Assembly (NCBI GenBank): GCA_036399015.1
Contig: DASWNW010000074.1
Location: 1-64,000, forward strand
Source of the DNA: QHVT01 sp036399015
GTDB lineage: Bacteria; Acidobacteriota; Thermoanaerobaculia; Gp7-AA8
Direction of reading: 5' to 3'
DNA: 64,000 nucleotides
Shown here: in pieces, positions 41,447 to 51,312 of the stretch
Numbering within the stretch: position 1 is the stretch's first letter
Layout of the letters: each line of letters begins with the position of its first letter
Made by a program: the position numbers and the translations under genes
Notes under the pieces: model-generated
The model's database searches: none
What the model was told of the DNA's origin: nothing
The model's input: only the letters and a program-made list of their open reading frames with translations

Positions 41447-44338
41447 CTACGCCGACACGTCTCTCAGCCACGTCCCCGTCGTCGTCTCGTCCGCGACGCG
41501 GACGCAGTTGCGGCCGGAGTGTTTGGCGGCGTAGAGGGCGCGGTCGGCGTTGGCGACGAGGCCTTCCGCCGTCAGTCTGGCGTCGGGGATCATCGAGGCG
41601 ACGCCGCAACTGGCGGTGACGCGGCGGCCGGTGCCGTTGCCGTAGGGGACGGCGAGGCGCTCGATGCCGTCGCGCAGCGTCTCGGCGACGCGGATGGCGA
41701 CGTCGGAGTCGACGCCGGGGAGGAGGATCGCGAACTCCTCGCCGCCGTAGCGGGCCACCACCTCGCCGCTGCGGCGGATCGTCTCGGCGAGGAACTTGCC
41801 GACGCGCCGCAGGCAGTCGTCGCCGGCGGGATGCCCCCGCTTGTCGTTCAGCTCCTTGAAGTGGTCGAGGTCGAGGAGGATCAGCGCCAGCGGCTGCTCC
41901 TGCCGCCGCGCGCGGTTCCATTCGTCCGCCAGCGCCCGCTCGAACGAGCGGCGGTTGGCGATGCCGGTGAGGTCGTCCTCGAGCGAGAGCGCCTCCAGCT
42001 GCGTGTTCGCCACCTCCAGCAGCTCGACGGTCTGCTGCAGCTCCGCCGTCTTCTCGGCCACCTTCGCCCGCAGCCGCTCCGCCTGCCGGCTCAGCGCGCG
42101 CGTGCGGAAGCGGATCACCGCCAGCACCGCCGCCAGCGCCAGGATCGCCCAGACCGCGGTGGCGAGGCGAGTGCGGTACCAGGGCGGCAGCACGGAGAAC
42201 GACCAGCGCGTCTCCTCGCTCGGCACCATGGCCGGGCCGCGCGCGCGGAGGCGGAACGTGTAGTCGTTCGCCCCCAGCGTCGTGTAGTCGATGAACGGCT
42301 CCTCGCTCCACTCGCTCCAGCGCGCGTCGATCGGGTCGAGGCGGTATTGATAGGAGATGCCGGGGCGGTAGGAGACCGGCGCGAACTCGATGCGCATGCG
42401 GCCGAAGTCGTGGCGCAGCTCGACCTGCTCGCCGCTGAGCTGCCGGTCGGCGCCCGCCACGATGCGCCGGATGAGCGGCGCCGGCTGCGGCCCGACGTTC
42501 GCCGTCACCGCGGCCGGCTCGTAGCGGTACAGCCCCTTGTCGGAGGCGAACCAGATCACGCCGTCGCCGGTGACGCGGAGGTTCTGGATGTCGGCCGCCG
42601 TCACCGAGACGAGCGGCCGCCCTTCTTTCGCGTACGTGCCGTCCGCCGCCCGCTCGAAGACGCGCGGCGGCGTGGAGTTGATCCAGACCGAGCCGCGCGC
42701 ATCCTCCGCCACGACGAAGAAGCCGCGCGGAGCGGTGACGTGGCCGAGTTGCGGGTCGCGCACGAATTTCCCGTTGCGGTCGAGCTGCAGGATCTCGCCG
42801 GTGGCGCGCACGAAGACGACGCGGCCGCCGATCTGGAACACGTTCATCTCGCCGTCGCCGTACTGCCGCACGCGTGGCTTCGCGCCCCGCGGCTCGTCGA
42901 TGCGCACGATGCCGTTGAAGACGGTGCCGGCCCAGAGGACGCCGCCATGCTCGACGACCGAGGAGACGTCGTGCGGCGTGCCGGCGATGACCCCCTCGTG
43001 CTGCCACTTGCCGTCGACGCGGCGGATGCTGGTGACGCCCTCTTCCTCCGCGACCCACACCCGCGCGGGGTCGCTGACGGAGCGGGAGAGGTCGTAGACG
43101 CTGCCCTCGCGGTCGATGACGTGCGCGAGCGCCCCGGCGGGATCGACGGTGTAGAAGCCCTTGACGCTGCCGACCAGCAGCTCGTCGTCGACAGCGAGCA
43201 CGCGCCAGGCGCCTTCCTGCATCCCCTCCACGCGACGCGCGTTGCCGTTCCCGTCGATGGCGTAGAGGCCGTGCGTCATCGCCGCGTACAGCTCTCCGCG
43301 ATGCGGCGCCAGGTCGCCGGCGCCGCCGCGGAGTCCGCGCCGTGCGTCGAATACCGTCACGGGGGAGGCGACGTCCATGCGCACCAGCGGCCCTTCCATC
43401 GCCAGCCAGAGCGAGCCCTCGCGATCGACGCGCGGCTCGTTGAGGACGGCGTCGGGGAGTCCCGCGTCGGCCGTGATGATCTGCTCGACCGCGCCGTCGG
43501 GCGCGAGGATGGCCAGCCCATGCTGGCGCGTGGTGATGACCAGCCGTCCGTCGTTCAGCCGCACGCCGCCGGTGACGATTTTCCCTTTCAGCCACTCGCT
43601 CGCCTCGGGCGCGAACGGGGTGACGCCGGCGGCACCCAGGAGGAACAGCCCCTCGTCGCGCACCGCCGCGACGACCGCGCCGTCGGCGCGCTTCAGCACC
43701 ATCAGCACCCGCTTCGTGAGCGGCGTCGGCGCGATGCGCAGCGTCGACGGCTCGAAGCGGAACAGCCCCTTCGGGCCGCGCAGGAAGACGTCGGCCCCCT
43801 CGGAGAGGCAGCCGCGCGGCGCGTCGGCCGGCACGTACTCGGCGACGATGCGCGTCGAGCTGCCGTTCCACAGCAGCACGCTCCGGTCGGAGAGGTAGAG
43901 GAAGCCGGCGCTCGTCGCGCAGATGGCGTTGATGTCGCCGACGGCGCGCTTATCGGCCGGCAGTTGCGAGGCGAGCGAGCGGTACTCCTGCGCGCGCGTG
44001 TCGTACCAGCCGAAGTCGTGAACCATGCCGACGGCCACCCGCCCCTGCGCGTCGGCGGCGAGCGAGAGCGCCACCTGCTCGTCCGGCAGCTTTCGCAGGC
44101 GCCACCAGGCGCCGTCGTAGGAGACGAGGCCGTGGAGATTGCCGAAGTAGAGGACACCGCTCGCGTCCTGGGTGATGTCGAAGGTCTGCGGTCCCGCCTT
44201 GTGCACCTCGGGCGGGAAAACCGTGATCAGCGGCAGGCCGCGCTCCGCCGCTCCCGCGGCCGGCGTCGTGAGGAGACACAACACCAGCCACGGGAGGAAC
44301 GCGCGGCGCGGACGACGACGCGGAGGACGAACCGACAT
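41447..44338 (-). CDS. Membrane two-component-propeller sensor with GGDEF diguanylate cyclase domain
   Basis: 963 residues from the ATG at 44338 (a GTG 30 bases upstream is also in frame). A signal sequence is followed by about 650 residues of beta-propeller repeats (DASGVLYFGNLHGLVSYDG, DGVIWFASDKGLYRYEP), a Y_Y_Y domain (EFAPVSYRPGISYQYRLD), a transmembrane helix (about 740-760), a coiled coil, and GGDEF with RYGGEEF near 861-867. Gly-Gly-Glu-Glu-Phe is the active form, so it should make cyclic di-GMP in response to periplasmic signals. It sits upstream of the hybrid kinase and Ser/Thr kinase on the same strand, separated by a repeat. Confidence 0.93.
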   Translation of the reverse strand: MSVRPPRRRPRRAFLPWLVLCLLTTPAAGAAERGLPLITVFPPEVHKAGPQTFDITQDASGVLYFGNLHGLVSYDGAWWRLRKLPDEQVALSLAADAQGRVAVGMVHDFGWYDTRAQEYRSLASQLPADKRAVGDINAICATSAGFLYLSDRSVLLWNGSSTRIVAEYVPADAPRGCLSEGADVFLRGPKGLFRFEPSTLRIAPTPLTKRVLMVLKRADGAVVAAVRDEGLFLLGAAGVTPFAPEASEWLKGKIVTGGVRLNDGRLVITTRQHGLAILAPDGAVEQIITADAGLPDAVLNEPRVDREGSLWLAMEGPLVRMDVASPVTVFDARRGLRGGAGDLAPHRGELYAAMTHGLYAIDGNGNARRVEGMQEGAWRVLAVDDELLVGSVKGFYTVDPAGALAHVIDREGSVYDLSRSVSDPARVWVAEEEGVTSIRRVDGKWQHEGVIAGTPHDVSSVVEHGGVLWAGTVFNGIVRIDEPRGAKPRVRQYGDGEMNVFQIGGRVVFVRATGEILQLDRNGKFVRDPQLGHVTAPRGFFVVAEDARGSVWINSTPPRVFERAADGTYAKEGRPLVSVTAADIQNLRVTGDGVIWFASDKGLYRYEPAAVTANVGPQPAPLIRRIVAGADRQLSGEQVELRHDFGRMRIEFAPVSYRPGISYQYRLDPIDARWSEWSEEPFIDYTTLGANDYTFRLRARGPAMVPSEETRWSFSVLPPWYRTRLATAVWAILALAAVLAVIRFRTRALSRQAERLRAKVAEKTAELQQTVELLEVANTQLEALSLEDDLTGIANRRSFERALADEWNRARRQEQPLALILLDLDHFKELNDKRGHPAGDDCLRRVGKFLAETIRRSGEVVARYGGEEFAILLPGVDSDVAIRVAETLRDGIERLAVPYGNGTGRRVTASCGVASMIPDARLTAEGLVANADRALYAAKHSGRNCVRVADETTTGTWLRDVSA

Positions 44339-44358
44339 TTCTGCGGGAACCCGCAGAA
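44337..44358. repeat. Perfect 10-bp-arm hairpin just before the GGDEF gene start
   Basis: TTTCTGCGGG and CCCGCAGAAA pair with a 2-base centre and touch the ATG at 44338. It may be the terminator of the upstream secreted-protein gene or an operator of the GGDEF gene. No T-run follows. Confidence 0.6.
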
Positions 44359-44371
44359 ACGGTAGCACGAT

Positions 44372-45520
44372 CTACCACTCCTCGTCTTCGTCTTCCTCTT
44401 CGCGGAACTGCACCCGCACCTCGGCGATCACCACCTCGTCGTCCTCGGCCGGCTCGATGTACAGGTAGTCGCCCGCGATGTTCTTGCCGTCGATGGTGTG
44501 CGTCCGCCCCTCGCGCGTCACGTCGAGCGAGTAGCTGAGGTATTCGTCGTCGATGCGGATCGCCAGCCGCCCGCCCGCCCGCGCGCCGACCTCGTCGTGC
44601 GCGGAGAAGCGGATCTGGCTCACCGGACGCCCATGCAGCGGGATGCGGATGCGCGAGCGCCGCCCGCCGCACTCGGAGCCGCCGATGCAGCCCCCCTCGT
44701 GGCGCAGCTCGCGCGGCCAGTCGCCGCGTCCACCGCCGCCGCCACGGCGTCCGCCGCGGCCGTACAGCACCTCGACGTCGGTGACCTCCACCTCGTCGTC
44801 GTTCGTCGTCTCGATGATCAGCCGCTTGCCGTAGACGCTCTCGACGTCGAACTCGTGCCGGCGGCCGGCGCGCTGCACGTCGATGTAGGAGGCGACGCTC
44901 TCGTCGTCGATGCGCACCGCGAGGCGGCCGTCCGCACGGGTGCCGATGGCGTCCTGCGCGTAGAAGCGGACGCCGAGGACGGGGCGGTCTTCGAGGGCGA
45001 TGGTGATGCGCGTGCCGTTCTTCCGGCACTCGGCGCCGCCGATGCAGCCGTCGGCGCTCGGGTACTCGCGCCAGCCGCCGCCGGAGGGGCGGGGGCGGGG
45101 GCCGCGCGGGCGGTCGTAGTCGGGATCGCGGGGGATGCGGCCGCCGCGCTCGCGCGTGTACAGGACGGCGATGTCCTTGATCTGTACCTCGTCGTCGTTG
45201 ACCGCCTCGATGACGAGATAGCGGCCGCGCAACTCGTCGACGTCGACCGTATGCACGGACCCGCGGCGCTGGATGTCGATGTGGTGGCTGACGATGTCGC
45301 CGTCGATCTTGACGCGCACCGCGCCGTCCGCCTTCTGGCCGACCTCGTCGTGCGCGTGGAAACGGATGGAGACGACCGGCCGGTCCTCGAGCGGAATGCG
45401 CAACCGCTTCTCCGGACAGGTGCTGCCGCCGATGCAGCCGCCGCCCTTGAGGACCGTCCAGTCCTGGGCGGAAGCAATGGTGGGAAGAATGAAGAGCAGC
45501 GCGATGATGACGCGACGCAT
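44372..45520 (-). CDS. Secreted protein with three tandem CIGGxxC domains
   Basis: 382 residues from the ATG at 45520 (GGAGG upstream), signal peptide MRRVIIALLFILPTIASAQ. Three homologous domains (about 21-123, 150-253, 269-372) each open with GCIGGxxC (Cys29/35, 159/165, 279/284) and contain RIxIxLxxRPVxxIRFxA, AHDEVG-like and IDDExxSYxxD-like segments, and close with an acidic NDDEV strand. The linkers are Arg/Gly/Pro-rich (RPRGPRPRPSGGG, GRGGRRGGGGGRG). The C-terminus is acidic (REEEDEDEEW). The paired cysteines per domain suggest one disulfide each. I do not recognise the family. The fold is probably a beta-sandwich, perhaps binding carbohydrate or a partner protein. Confidence 0.8.
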   Translation of the reverse strand: MRRVIIALLFILPTIASAQDWTVLKGGGCIGGSTCPEKRLRIPLEDRPVVSIRFHAHDEVGQKADGAVRVKIDGDIVSHHIDIQRRGSVHTVDVDELRGRYLVIEAVNDDEVQIKDIAVLYTRERGGRIPRDPDYDRPRGPRPRPSGGGWREYPSADGCIGGAECRKNGTRITIALEDRPVLGVRFYAQDAIGTRADGRLAVRIDDESVASYIDVQRAGRRHEFDVESVYGKRLIIETTNDDEVEVTDVEVLYGRGGRRGGGGGRGDWPRELRHEGGCIGGSECGGRRSRIRIPLHGRPVSQIRFSAHDEVGARAGGRLAIRIDDEYLSYSLDVTREGRTHTIDGKNIAGDYLYIEPAEDDEVVIAEVRVQFREEEDEDEEW

Positions 45521-45632
45521 GTGGAACCTCCGTTGGGGAGGATTGTATGCGGGTGGGCTGCCTGGAAATCGGGCCCGAATCGGGCGCTTTCGGGCCGCGA
45601 GCGTCATCTGCGCGAGACTGCGCGTCATCAAT

Positions 45633-45711
45633 TGTTGTCGGTTGTCAGTTGTCGGTTGTCCGTGGCTCCTCGGGGGAAACCGCAGACAACTGAGAACCGA
45701 CAACCGACAAC
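45633..45711. repeat. Word-array hairpin, GTTGTCGG family (copy 2)
   Basis: Left arm 45633-45666 (TTGTTGTCGGTTGTCAGTTG and on) and right arm 45679-45711 (CCGCAGACAACTGAGAACCG then ACAACCGACAAC). It begins 3 bases after the stop of the large transglutaminase/TPR gene. Confidence 0.85.
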
Positions 45712-45714
45712 GAA

Positions 45715-48700
45715 TTACTTGCGCAGCCCGCGCATCCTCGCCTGCGCCAACTCCCACGTCGACCCGCTCACCCGCTCCGGTTTGTCGATCTTCTGATACG
45801 CCTCGAGCGCGGCGTCGGTGATGCCGTAGTTCTCGGCGATGCGGCCGACGACGTACCAGTCGGCGTCCTGCAGCTCTTCGTCGTCGTCTTTCTCCACGCT
45901 CTGCAGCAGCGCCTCGCGCGCCTCGGAGGACTTGCCGTTCTCCGCGTAGAGCACCGCGAGCGTGTTGAGGATGGCGTGGCTGTCGGGCGCCTTCGCGGCG
46001 GCGTGGCGCGCCTCCTCGATCGCCTTCTCCAGGTCGGACTTGGCGAAGATCGCCGTCCAGGCGTGCTGGTTGTAGTCGCCGGGGGTGGCGCCGGTGCGCT
46101 CGAGGACGCCGGCAAAGTAGCGGGCGGCGTCGGCGTACTGCCCCTGGTCGAGCGCGATGTTGCCGAGGACCTGCTGCGCGGCGAGATCGCCGGGATACTT
46201 CTCGAGACGGGCCAGCGCGCGCTTGCGCGCCTCGTCCTCGCGATCGAGCTTCGACAGCGCCACGTACGCGCTGCGGAAGGCCTGCGCGGAGTCGGGGAAG
46301 CGCTCCGAGAGCCGGTCCGCCGCGGCCAGCATGTCCTGCCAGCGCTCCAGGGAGAAGTACGCGGTGCCGAGCGCCTGGTCGATGCGCCACTGCACGTCGG
46401 GCGACGCCGTCGCGCGCGCCGCCTCGAGCACCGGCAGCGCCAGCTCGGACGACTTCTTGGTGTCGGGCAGCAGCACCGCCGCGGCGAGCTTCACCTCGTC
46501 GAGCGAGGCCTCACGCCCGCGCGTCCAGAGCGCGGCGAACGGCTCGGTCGCGACCGGATCGTCGCTGCCGCCGGAGACATGCTCGCGCGCCCAGTCCAGC
46601 CAGTGCCGCGCCGGCGCCAGCTCGTTCTTCTCCGCCAGGCGGAATGCGCGCAGCGCGAGGCCCGCGGGCGAGCCGTCGACCGCCGCGACCCGGTACTCCC
46701 CGTTCTCTCGGACGACGTAGGCAGTGAAGTCGTTGCCCTGCCCGCCCGGCGCGCGGCCGCGCAGGCGCAGGCCGACCGGCTCCTCGCCGTCCTGCTGGAT
46801 CTCGATGGCGCTCACCGCCAGGTCGGCCATCAGGTTCGCGGTGAGGTCCTTCTTCTTGATCGCTTTCCGCGCCTGGCGCTCGGCGGCGCCGCGGTCGCGG
46901 CTCTGTTCGCGCAGTCCGTCTTCCTTGAAGACGACCGCGGCATCGGCGGTGGCGTACCTGTTCATCTCCTCGTTCGTGGCGCCCTTGAAGACGTCGAGGA
47001 AGGCGTGACGGAGGACCGACTTGGCATCGGTCGGGTCGAGCTTCACCTGCTCGTGCCGCGTGGCCTTGCGGACCACGTCGGCCTGCTGGCGGAGCTGCGC
47101 CGCGTTGGGCGCTCCCTGCGCCGCGACGGCGAGGAGGTCGGCCGCCGGCGCGTACTGCCGCAGCGTGATGAGGATGTTGGCGGCCTGCGACTGCGTCTCG
47201 CGACGCTTCGCCGGCTCGAGCGCCGCCGACTGCGCCGCCGCCGCCGGACCGCCGTCCGTCGCCGCGGTCGCGACGAGCGCGAAGGCGTCCCTCATCTGCT
47301 TGTCTTCGGTCTCCCCGAGGAGGGCCTTCAGCTCGTCCCAGCGCTGCGCGTGGGCGTAAAGCGCCATCAGCTCGCGGTCGACCGCGGCGTCGTCCGCCTC
47401 GTCGATCTCCTTCTTGAGGGCGACGTACTCCGCGATGGCCTCGTTGAGCCGCGCCGGGTCGCCGAAGCGGACGCCGTCGTCGGAGTGCTGCAGCATCATC
47501 CCCAGCTCGGCGCGGATGACGAGATCGTCCTTGTCGAGCTCCTTCGCCTTGCGGTACGCGGCGATGGCGCCGCGGATGTCGGCGCCGCTGCGCAGCTCGC
47601 GCCCGATCAGGTCATTGGCGAGGACCCAGCCGAGCGTCGCATGCGCGCGCGCCGACTTCGGCTCGATCTCGATGGCCCGCTTCGCCTCGCGGCGCGCCGC
47701 GGCGCCGAGGCCGCCGGCCAGGAGCGCACGCGCGATCTCCGCGTGATGCAGCCCCTCCTTCGGATGGAGCGCGGAGACGCGGCGGTACTCGGCCACCGCC
47801 TTCCCGACCTCGCCCGCGTCGAGGTACTTCTTCCCGAGCTGGTCGAAGTAGAGGAGGAGGGGCGGCTGCTTGTTCAGCTTCACCACTTCTTTGCGCAGCG
47901 CCTCGAACTGCGCGGCGGTGATGCGGCGGGGGCCGGAGTCGAGCTTCAGGTCGGCCAGCACCACGCCGTCGTCCTGCACCGTGAAGTTCTTGGTGAGTGT
48001 CGCGGTGGAGAGCTTCAGCGTCTCCGGCTTCGGCAGGTTGCGCGTCACGTAGCCGGGCGGCGGGACGATGCGGTAGCGGATGTCGAGCACGTACGGCTTC
48101 GGGAAGACGTAGTCGTGGACGCGCGGCTTGTAGCGGTCCTCTTCGGGCGTCTCCTCGTCGTCGGTCTCCGGGTCCTGGTGCAGCTCGGCCGGCATGTCGC
48201 CGACGAGCCGGCTCATGAAGATGCCGATGGCCGCCTCGCCGCCGCCGGTGACGCCGCGCCCCGCCTCCTGCATTTCGAGGTGGATGCGGAAGGGCTTGGT
48301 GAGGTCCTTTGCGTCGGTGGTCTCCCACTTCGCGACCTTCTTCGACAGGTACGCGTTCTCGGCGTACGTCTTGAGGCCGTCGCCGAGCTCCTTGCGGTCG
48401 TTCGTCGTGTAGTAGCGGCGCGTCGAGCGCTCGTCGCTGCCGGCGTACTCGGTGGTCTCGGTGATGGAGGCCTTGCCGTCCTCGACGAGCCGGAACTCGC
48501 GGCGCTCGACGGTGACGTTGGCCGACGACTCCGCGAGCGGCGTGCGCACGAGCGCCGCCGTGCCGCTCTTCGCCACGAGCGCGAGGCGTCCCTGATCGGA
48601 GTCGGGCAGCTCGCCGGCGCGCGCGAACTCGTCGGTCGGGTCGATCCAGATCGGGTCCGGCCCCTCGGTCAGCACGATCACGTGATTGAAGTGGCCGAGG

Positions 48701-49818
48701 CCGGGGAGGTCGGGCTCGACGTCGAAGCCGGCGCCGGCGCGCAGCAGCACCACGTTCGCCGGGACGCCCGCCTGCCGGAGCATGGCCACGAGCAGCGTCG
48801 CCTTGTCCTTGCAGTCGCCGTACTTGTTCTTCAGCGTCTCGGCCGGCGTGCGGGGGATGATCGAGCCTTCGCCGAACTCCACGCCGGCGTAGCGGATCTG
48901 CTTCTCGATCGCCGCCAGGACGCGCGCCGCGATCTCGCGCGGCTCCTTCGCGTTGCCGACCGCGCTGGCGGTGAGCTTCGCCACCACCGCGCCGTCGCCG
49001 ATCTTCTCGTCGACGATCTTCGCGTAGCGCGCCGCGACATCCTCCCACGACTTGCCGGTCGACCAGGCGACGTACGAGAACATCGAGACCTCCGGCGGCA
49101 GGTTCCACTCGCGGATCTCGATCGCCTTCTGCGGGCCGGCCTCGAAGACGAGCTGCGTCCGGTCGGCGGTTTCGGTCTTGCGCGGCTGGATGGCGGGCTG
49201 GGTGCGGTTCACGAGACGCACGCCGAGGGCGGTGGGGTAGTCGAGCGTGAGGCGCGACTGGCGCGTCTCCACCCAGCGGCCGAACTGGTGGCGCGAGGCC
49301 ACGCCGGCGTCGGAGAGCGGGTTGCGCTCCTTGTAGGTCACGGTCTGCTCGATCACCGACCCCGGCGCGACGGCCGGGAGCGGGCCGCTGAGGATGCGCG
49401 TGTCGGTGAACATGGCCGGCTCGTCGACGGCGTCGTCGATGCCGAAGGAGCGGGGGTCGAGGCGGTGCACGGCGCCGTCGCGCGTGATCACCCGCGCGTC
49501 GACTTCAGGCCGCTCCTGGTACCAGGGAGCCCAGCCGGTCTCGATCGTGTCCCACCCGTCCACGCCGCTGTCGTTGTTGACGCGGTAGATCATCCGCTCC
49601 ACACGCGTCGAGCGGCCGTCGGCGCCGAAGGTGACGGTCGCCTCGTCGAGGAGCACGATCACGCCGTCGTCCGGCTTCTGCGGCTTGACCGCCTCCGCCG
49701 CCGCGAGCAGCGCCTTCGGGTCAGAGGCGAACGGCGCCCCATCCCACACCTCGGCCGACAGCGGCGAAACCGACAAAAGAACGAGCAGAAGCGCCGACGC
49801 GCGCGAGAGCTTGCACAT
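45715..49818 (-). CDS. Large secreted DUF3857/transglutaminase protein with TPR repeats
   Basis: 1367 residues with a signal peptide (MCKLSRASALLLVLLSVSPLSA). DUF3857 spans about 50-230. The transglutaminase core has Cys336 (KYGDCKDKATLL), a His in LGHFNHVIV and an Asp in WIDPTDEF. From about 640 to the end lie many TPR-like helical repeats (YRRVSALHPKEGLHHAEIAR, ALLAGGLGAAARREAKRAIE). It is likely periplasmic and may process or link peptides or glycans while the TPR half recruits partners. A second, shorter DUF3857 protein is encoded at 29.4 kb. A word-array hairpin follows the stop by 3 bases. Confidence 0.88.
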   Translation of the reverse strand: MCKLSRASALLLVLLSVSPLSAEVWDGAPFASDPKALLAAAEAVKPQKPDDGVIVLLDEATVTFGADGRSTRVERMIYRVNNDSGVDGWDTIETGWAPWYQERPEVDARVITRDGAVHRLDPRSFGIDDAVDEPAMFTDTRILSGPLPAVAPGSVIEQTVTYKERNPLSDAGVASRHQFGRWVETRQSRLTLDYPTALGVRLVNRTQPAIQPRKTETADRTQLVFEAGPQKAIEIREWNLPPEVSMFSYVAWSTGKSWEDVAARYAKIVDEKIGDGAVVAKLTASAVGNAKEPREIAARVLAAIEKQIRYAGVEFGEGSIIPRTPAETLKNKYGDCKDKATLLVAMLRQAGVPANVVLLRAGAGFDVEPDLPGLGHFNHVIVLTEGPDPIWIDPTDEFARAGELPDSDQGRLALVAKSGTAALVRTPLAESSANVTVERREFRLVEDGKASITETTEYAGSDERSTRRYYTTNDRKELGDGLKTYAENAYLSKKVAKWETTDAKDLTKPFRIHLEMQEAGRGVTGGGEAAIGIFMSRLVGDMPAELHQDPETDDEETPEEDRYKPRVHDYVFPKPYVLDIRYRIVPPPGYVTRNLPKPETLKLSTATLTKNFTVQDDGVVLADLKLDSGPRRITAAQFEALRKEVVKLNKQPPLLLYFDQLGKKYLDAGEVGKAVAEYRRVSALHPKEGLHHAEIARALLAGGLGAAARREAKRAIEIEPKSARAHATLGWVLANDLIGRELRSGADIRGAIAAYRKAKELDKDDLVIRAELGMMLQHSDDGVRFGDPARLNEAIAEYVALKKEIDEADDAAVDRELMALYAHAQRWDELKALLGETEDKQMRDAFALVATAATDGGPAAAAQSAALEPAKRRETQSQAANILITLRQYAPAADLLAVAAQGAPNAAQLRQQADVVRKATRHEQVKLDPTDAKSVLRHAFLDVFKGATNEEMNRYATADAAVVFKEDGLREQSRDRGAAERQARKAIKKKDLTANLMADLAVSAIEIQQDGEEPVGLRLRGRAPGGQGNDFTAYVVRENGEYRVAAVDGSPAGLALRAFRLAEKNELAPARHWLDWAREHVSGGSDDPVATEPFAALWTRGREASLDEVKLAAAVLLPDTKKSSELALPVLEAARATASPDVQWRIDQALGTAYFSLERWQDMLAAADRLSERFPDSAQAFRSAYVALSKLDREDEARKRALARLEKYPGDLAAQQVLGNIALDQGQYADAARYFAGVLERTGATPGDYNQHAWTAIFAKSDLEKAIEEARHAAAKAPDSHAILNTLAVLYAENGKSSEAREALLQSVEKDDDEELQDADWYVVGRIAENYGITDAALEAYQKIDKPERVSGSTWELAQARMRGLRK

Positions 49819-49871
49819 GATTTTTCCGGACCTCGGAAGGGATGGTACCAGAAAAGTTATTGGGGGTGTTT

Positions 49872-49902
49872 GCTGGTGGAGCGGCGGGCTTCAGCCCGCC
49901 GG
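49872..49902. repeat. GGAGCGGCGGGC-family palindrome (copy 3)
   Basis: GCTGGTGGAGCGGCGGGCTT followed by CAGCCCGCCGG. The stem GGCGGGCTT/CAGCCCGCC is nearly perfect. The first 16 bases equal those at 9977-9992. It lies upstream of the large transglutaminase gene. Confidence 0.75.
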
Positions 49903-50033
49903 AAGGGATGTCACGCTAGGCGGTGCCGCCGGTCTCGCGTACCGAAGCGGCGCGGCGGTTGCCGCGAAAGACGTGACGAGGACGCCTCGACATTTTCGAG
50001 TCAGCACTTGAAGCAGGTCAGGTGCAGATTGAA

Positions 50034-50060
50034 GGCGCGAGAGCGACCGGCCCTCGCGCC
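50034..50060. terminator. Possible terminator of the 245-residue secreted protein gene
   Basis: The 8-bp stem GGCGCGAG/CTCGCGCC has an 11-base loop and lies 8 bases beyond the stop on the minus strand. A weak T-rich stretch (TTCAATCT) follows. The rest of 49819-50067 is GC-rich with no gene. Confidence 0.5.
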
Positions 50061-50067
50061 TGCGAAT

Positions 50068-50805
50068 TTAACGCTTCACGACTTCGGGAGCCGTCGGGAA
50101 CTGTGTCACCTGCGGCGTGGCTGTACACACCACGGAGTATCCGCCGACCCGGTTGTAGCCGCCGGCGTTGCCCAGTTCTTCGAAGTGATCGAGCGCTTCG
50201 ACGCGGCGCGGAGTACTGGACGGAGCGCGCGCGCAAACCCGAGCTGGATCGGACCACGCGAGATTTGCCGCGAATTTCTTGCGAGTAAAATCGTGACACG
50301 CGGAAGCAGCCGCGGTGATTGTTGCGCCGCTGACTGTGCCCTTCCCGAGCAGCGCTTTTCCACCGTCCGTTGCCACAGTCGCCACACACGTGAACGATCG
50401 CGACGCGCTCGTTTTGAGAGGCAATCGGATCGTCGGTCCATCCGCGCCCGTGATCGTGAAATAGGTCGTGGCGGCGGCGTCGTACGTTCCGGAAACGAAC
50501 TGCTGGGTCGCAGGCAGGCCGAGTCGCGTAGCGGTATCAGGCGCGATTTTCGAGGACGCGTCGACCACAAACCCGCCGGGCGGCAGCACGGTTCCGTGAT
50601 CGAATTGAACGACCAGATTGTTGCCTTCGACAAATGCGGTTCCGTGGTACGCATTCGCGGACGCCTTCTCAACCTCGAGGCCAATCTTGAGCGGAGGCCA
50701 GGAAATCACGACTTTGATTTTCACCTTCGGCTCGTTTTCCGCGCCAAACGCACTACCACCTACGAACAATACCAGGGACAGAAGAACCACCATTACTGAT
50801 CGCAT
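50068..50805 (-). CDS. Secreted hypothetical protein (245 aa)
   Basis: 245 residues from the ATG at 50805, which opens a signal peptide (MRSVMVVLLSLVLFVGGSAFGA) and has GGGAGAC upstream. The mature part is beta-rich (VKIKVVISWPPLKIGLEVEK, FVSGTYDAAATTYFTI) and has a few cysteines (FTCVATVA, SACHDFTRK, VVCTATPQ). The codon choice is clearly less GC-biased than in the flanking genes, as in the two genes upstream. No family is recognised. It is last in a minus-strand series after glpK. Confidence 0.7.
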   Translation of the reverse strand: MRSVMVVLLSLVLFVGGSAFGAENEPKVKIKVVISWPPLKIGLEVEKASANAYHGTAFVEGNNLVVQFDHGTVLPPGGFVVDASSKIAPDTATRLGLPATQQFVSGTYDAAATTYFTITGADGPTIRLPLKTSASRSFTCVATVATDGGKALLGKGTVSGATITAAASACHDFTRKKFAANLAWSDPARVCARAPSSTPRRVEALDHFEELGNAGGYNRVGGYSVVCTATPQVTQFPTAPEVVKR

Positions 50806-50883
50806 AAAAAGTCTCCCTTCGATCCAGTAGTGATCGTTGCCAACGAAACGTTTCACGGCTTGCGGACTCGGTGGCCGCGTTAG

Positions 50884-51312
50884 CTACACGTCTGGCGTTC
50901 CGCGACGGCTGAATATCTCGGCCAACACGTTCCCCAGATTTCGCTCCGCTCCATCGATGTAATGGAGAACGAACTCCTCCGGCTCGTCAGGCCAGTCGCC
51001 GGCGTGAGAATAGGCTTCCAACATCGAAATCGCGCCGTCTCGAACGAAGAGTATCGATCCGCCGCCGTGCTCGGTGCCGCGTAGATCAAAGTAGACGTCG
51101 GAGATCTCGAAGTTTCGTGGCTCGACGCGCGGGATACTCGGAGGTACGGCAAAGTTCAGAAAGAACCCACAGCCGGATAGTTCGCGGGAAACGAACTGAG
51201 CATGCCGCGCCTGCTCGCGTAGCCCTACCAAGATCTCGAGTGAACCTGCGAGCAGCGCGTCGAGTAATGCCGTTTCGAAGGCGGTAATCACCGGCTCTCG
51301 GATGACTCGCAT
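50884..51312 (-). CDS. Hypothetical cytoplasmic protein (142 aa)
   Basis: 142 residues, no signal peptide. It reads MRVIREPVITAFETALLDAL and later SDVYFDLRGTEHGGGSILFV and LEAYSHAGDWPDEPEEFVLHY. Aromatic and acidic patches suggest a small globular alpha/beta protein, in the size range of immunity-like proteins. Base composition is lower in GC than the surroundings. No partner toxin gene is visible. The gap to the next gene downstream is 78 bases. The function is unknown. Confidence 0.6.
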   Translation of the reverse strand: MRVIREPVITAFETALLDALLAGSLEILVGLREQARHAQFVSRELSGCGFFLNFAVPPSIPRVEPRNFEISDVYFDLRGTEHGGGSILFVRDGAISMLEAYSHAGDWPDEPEEFVLHYIDGAERNLGNVLAEIFSRRGTPDV

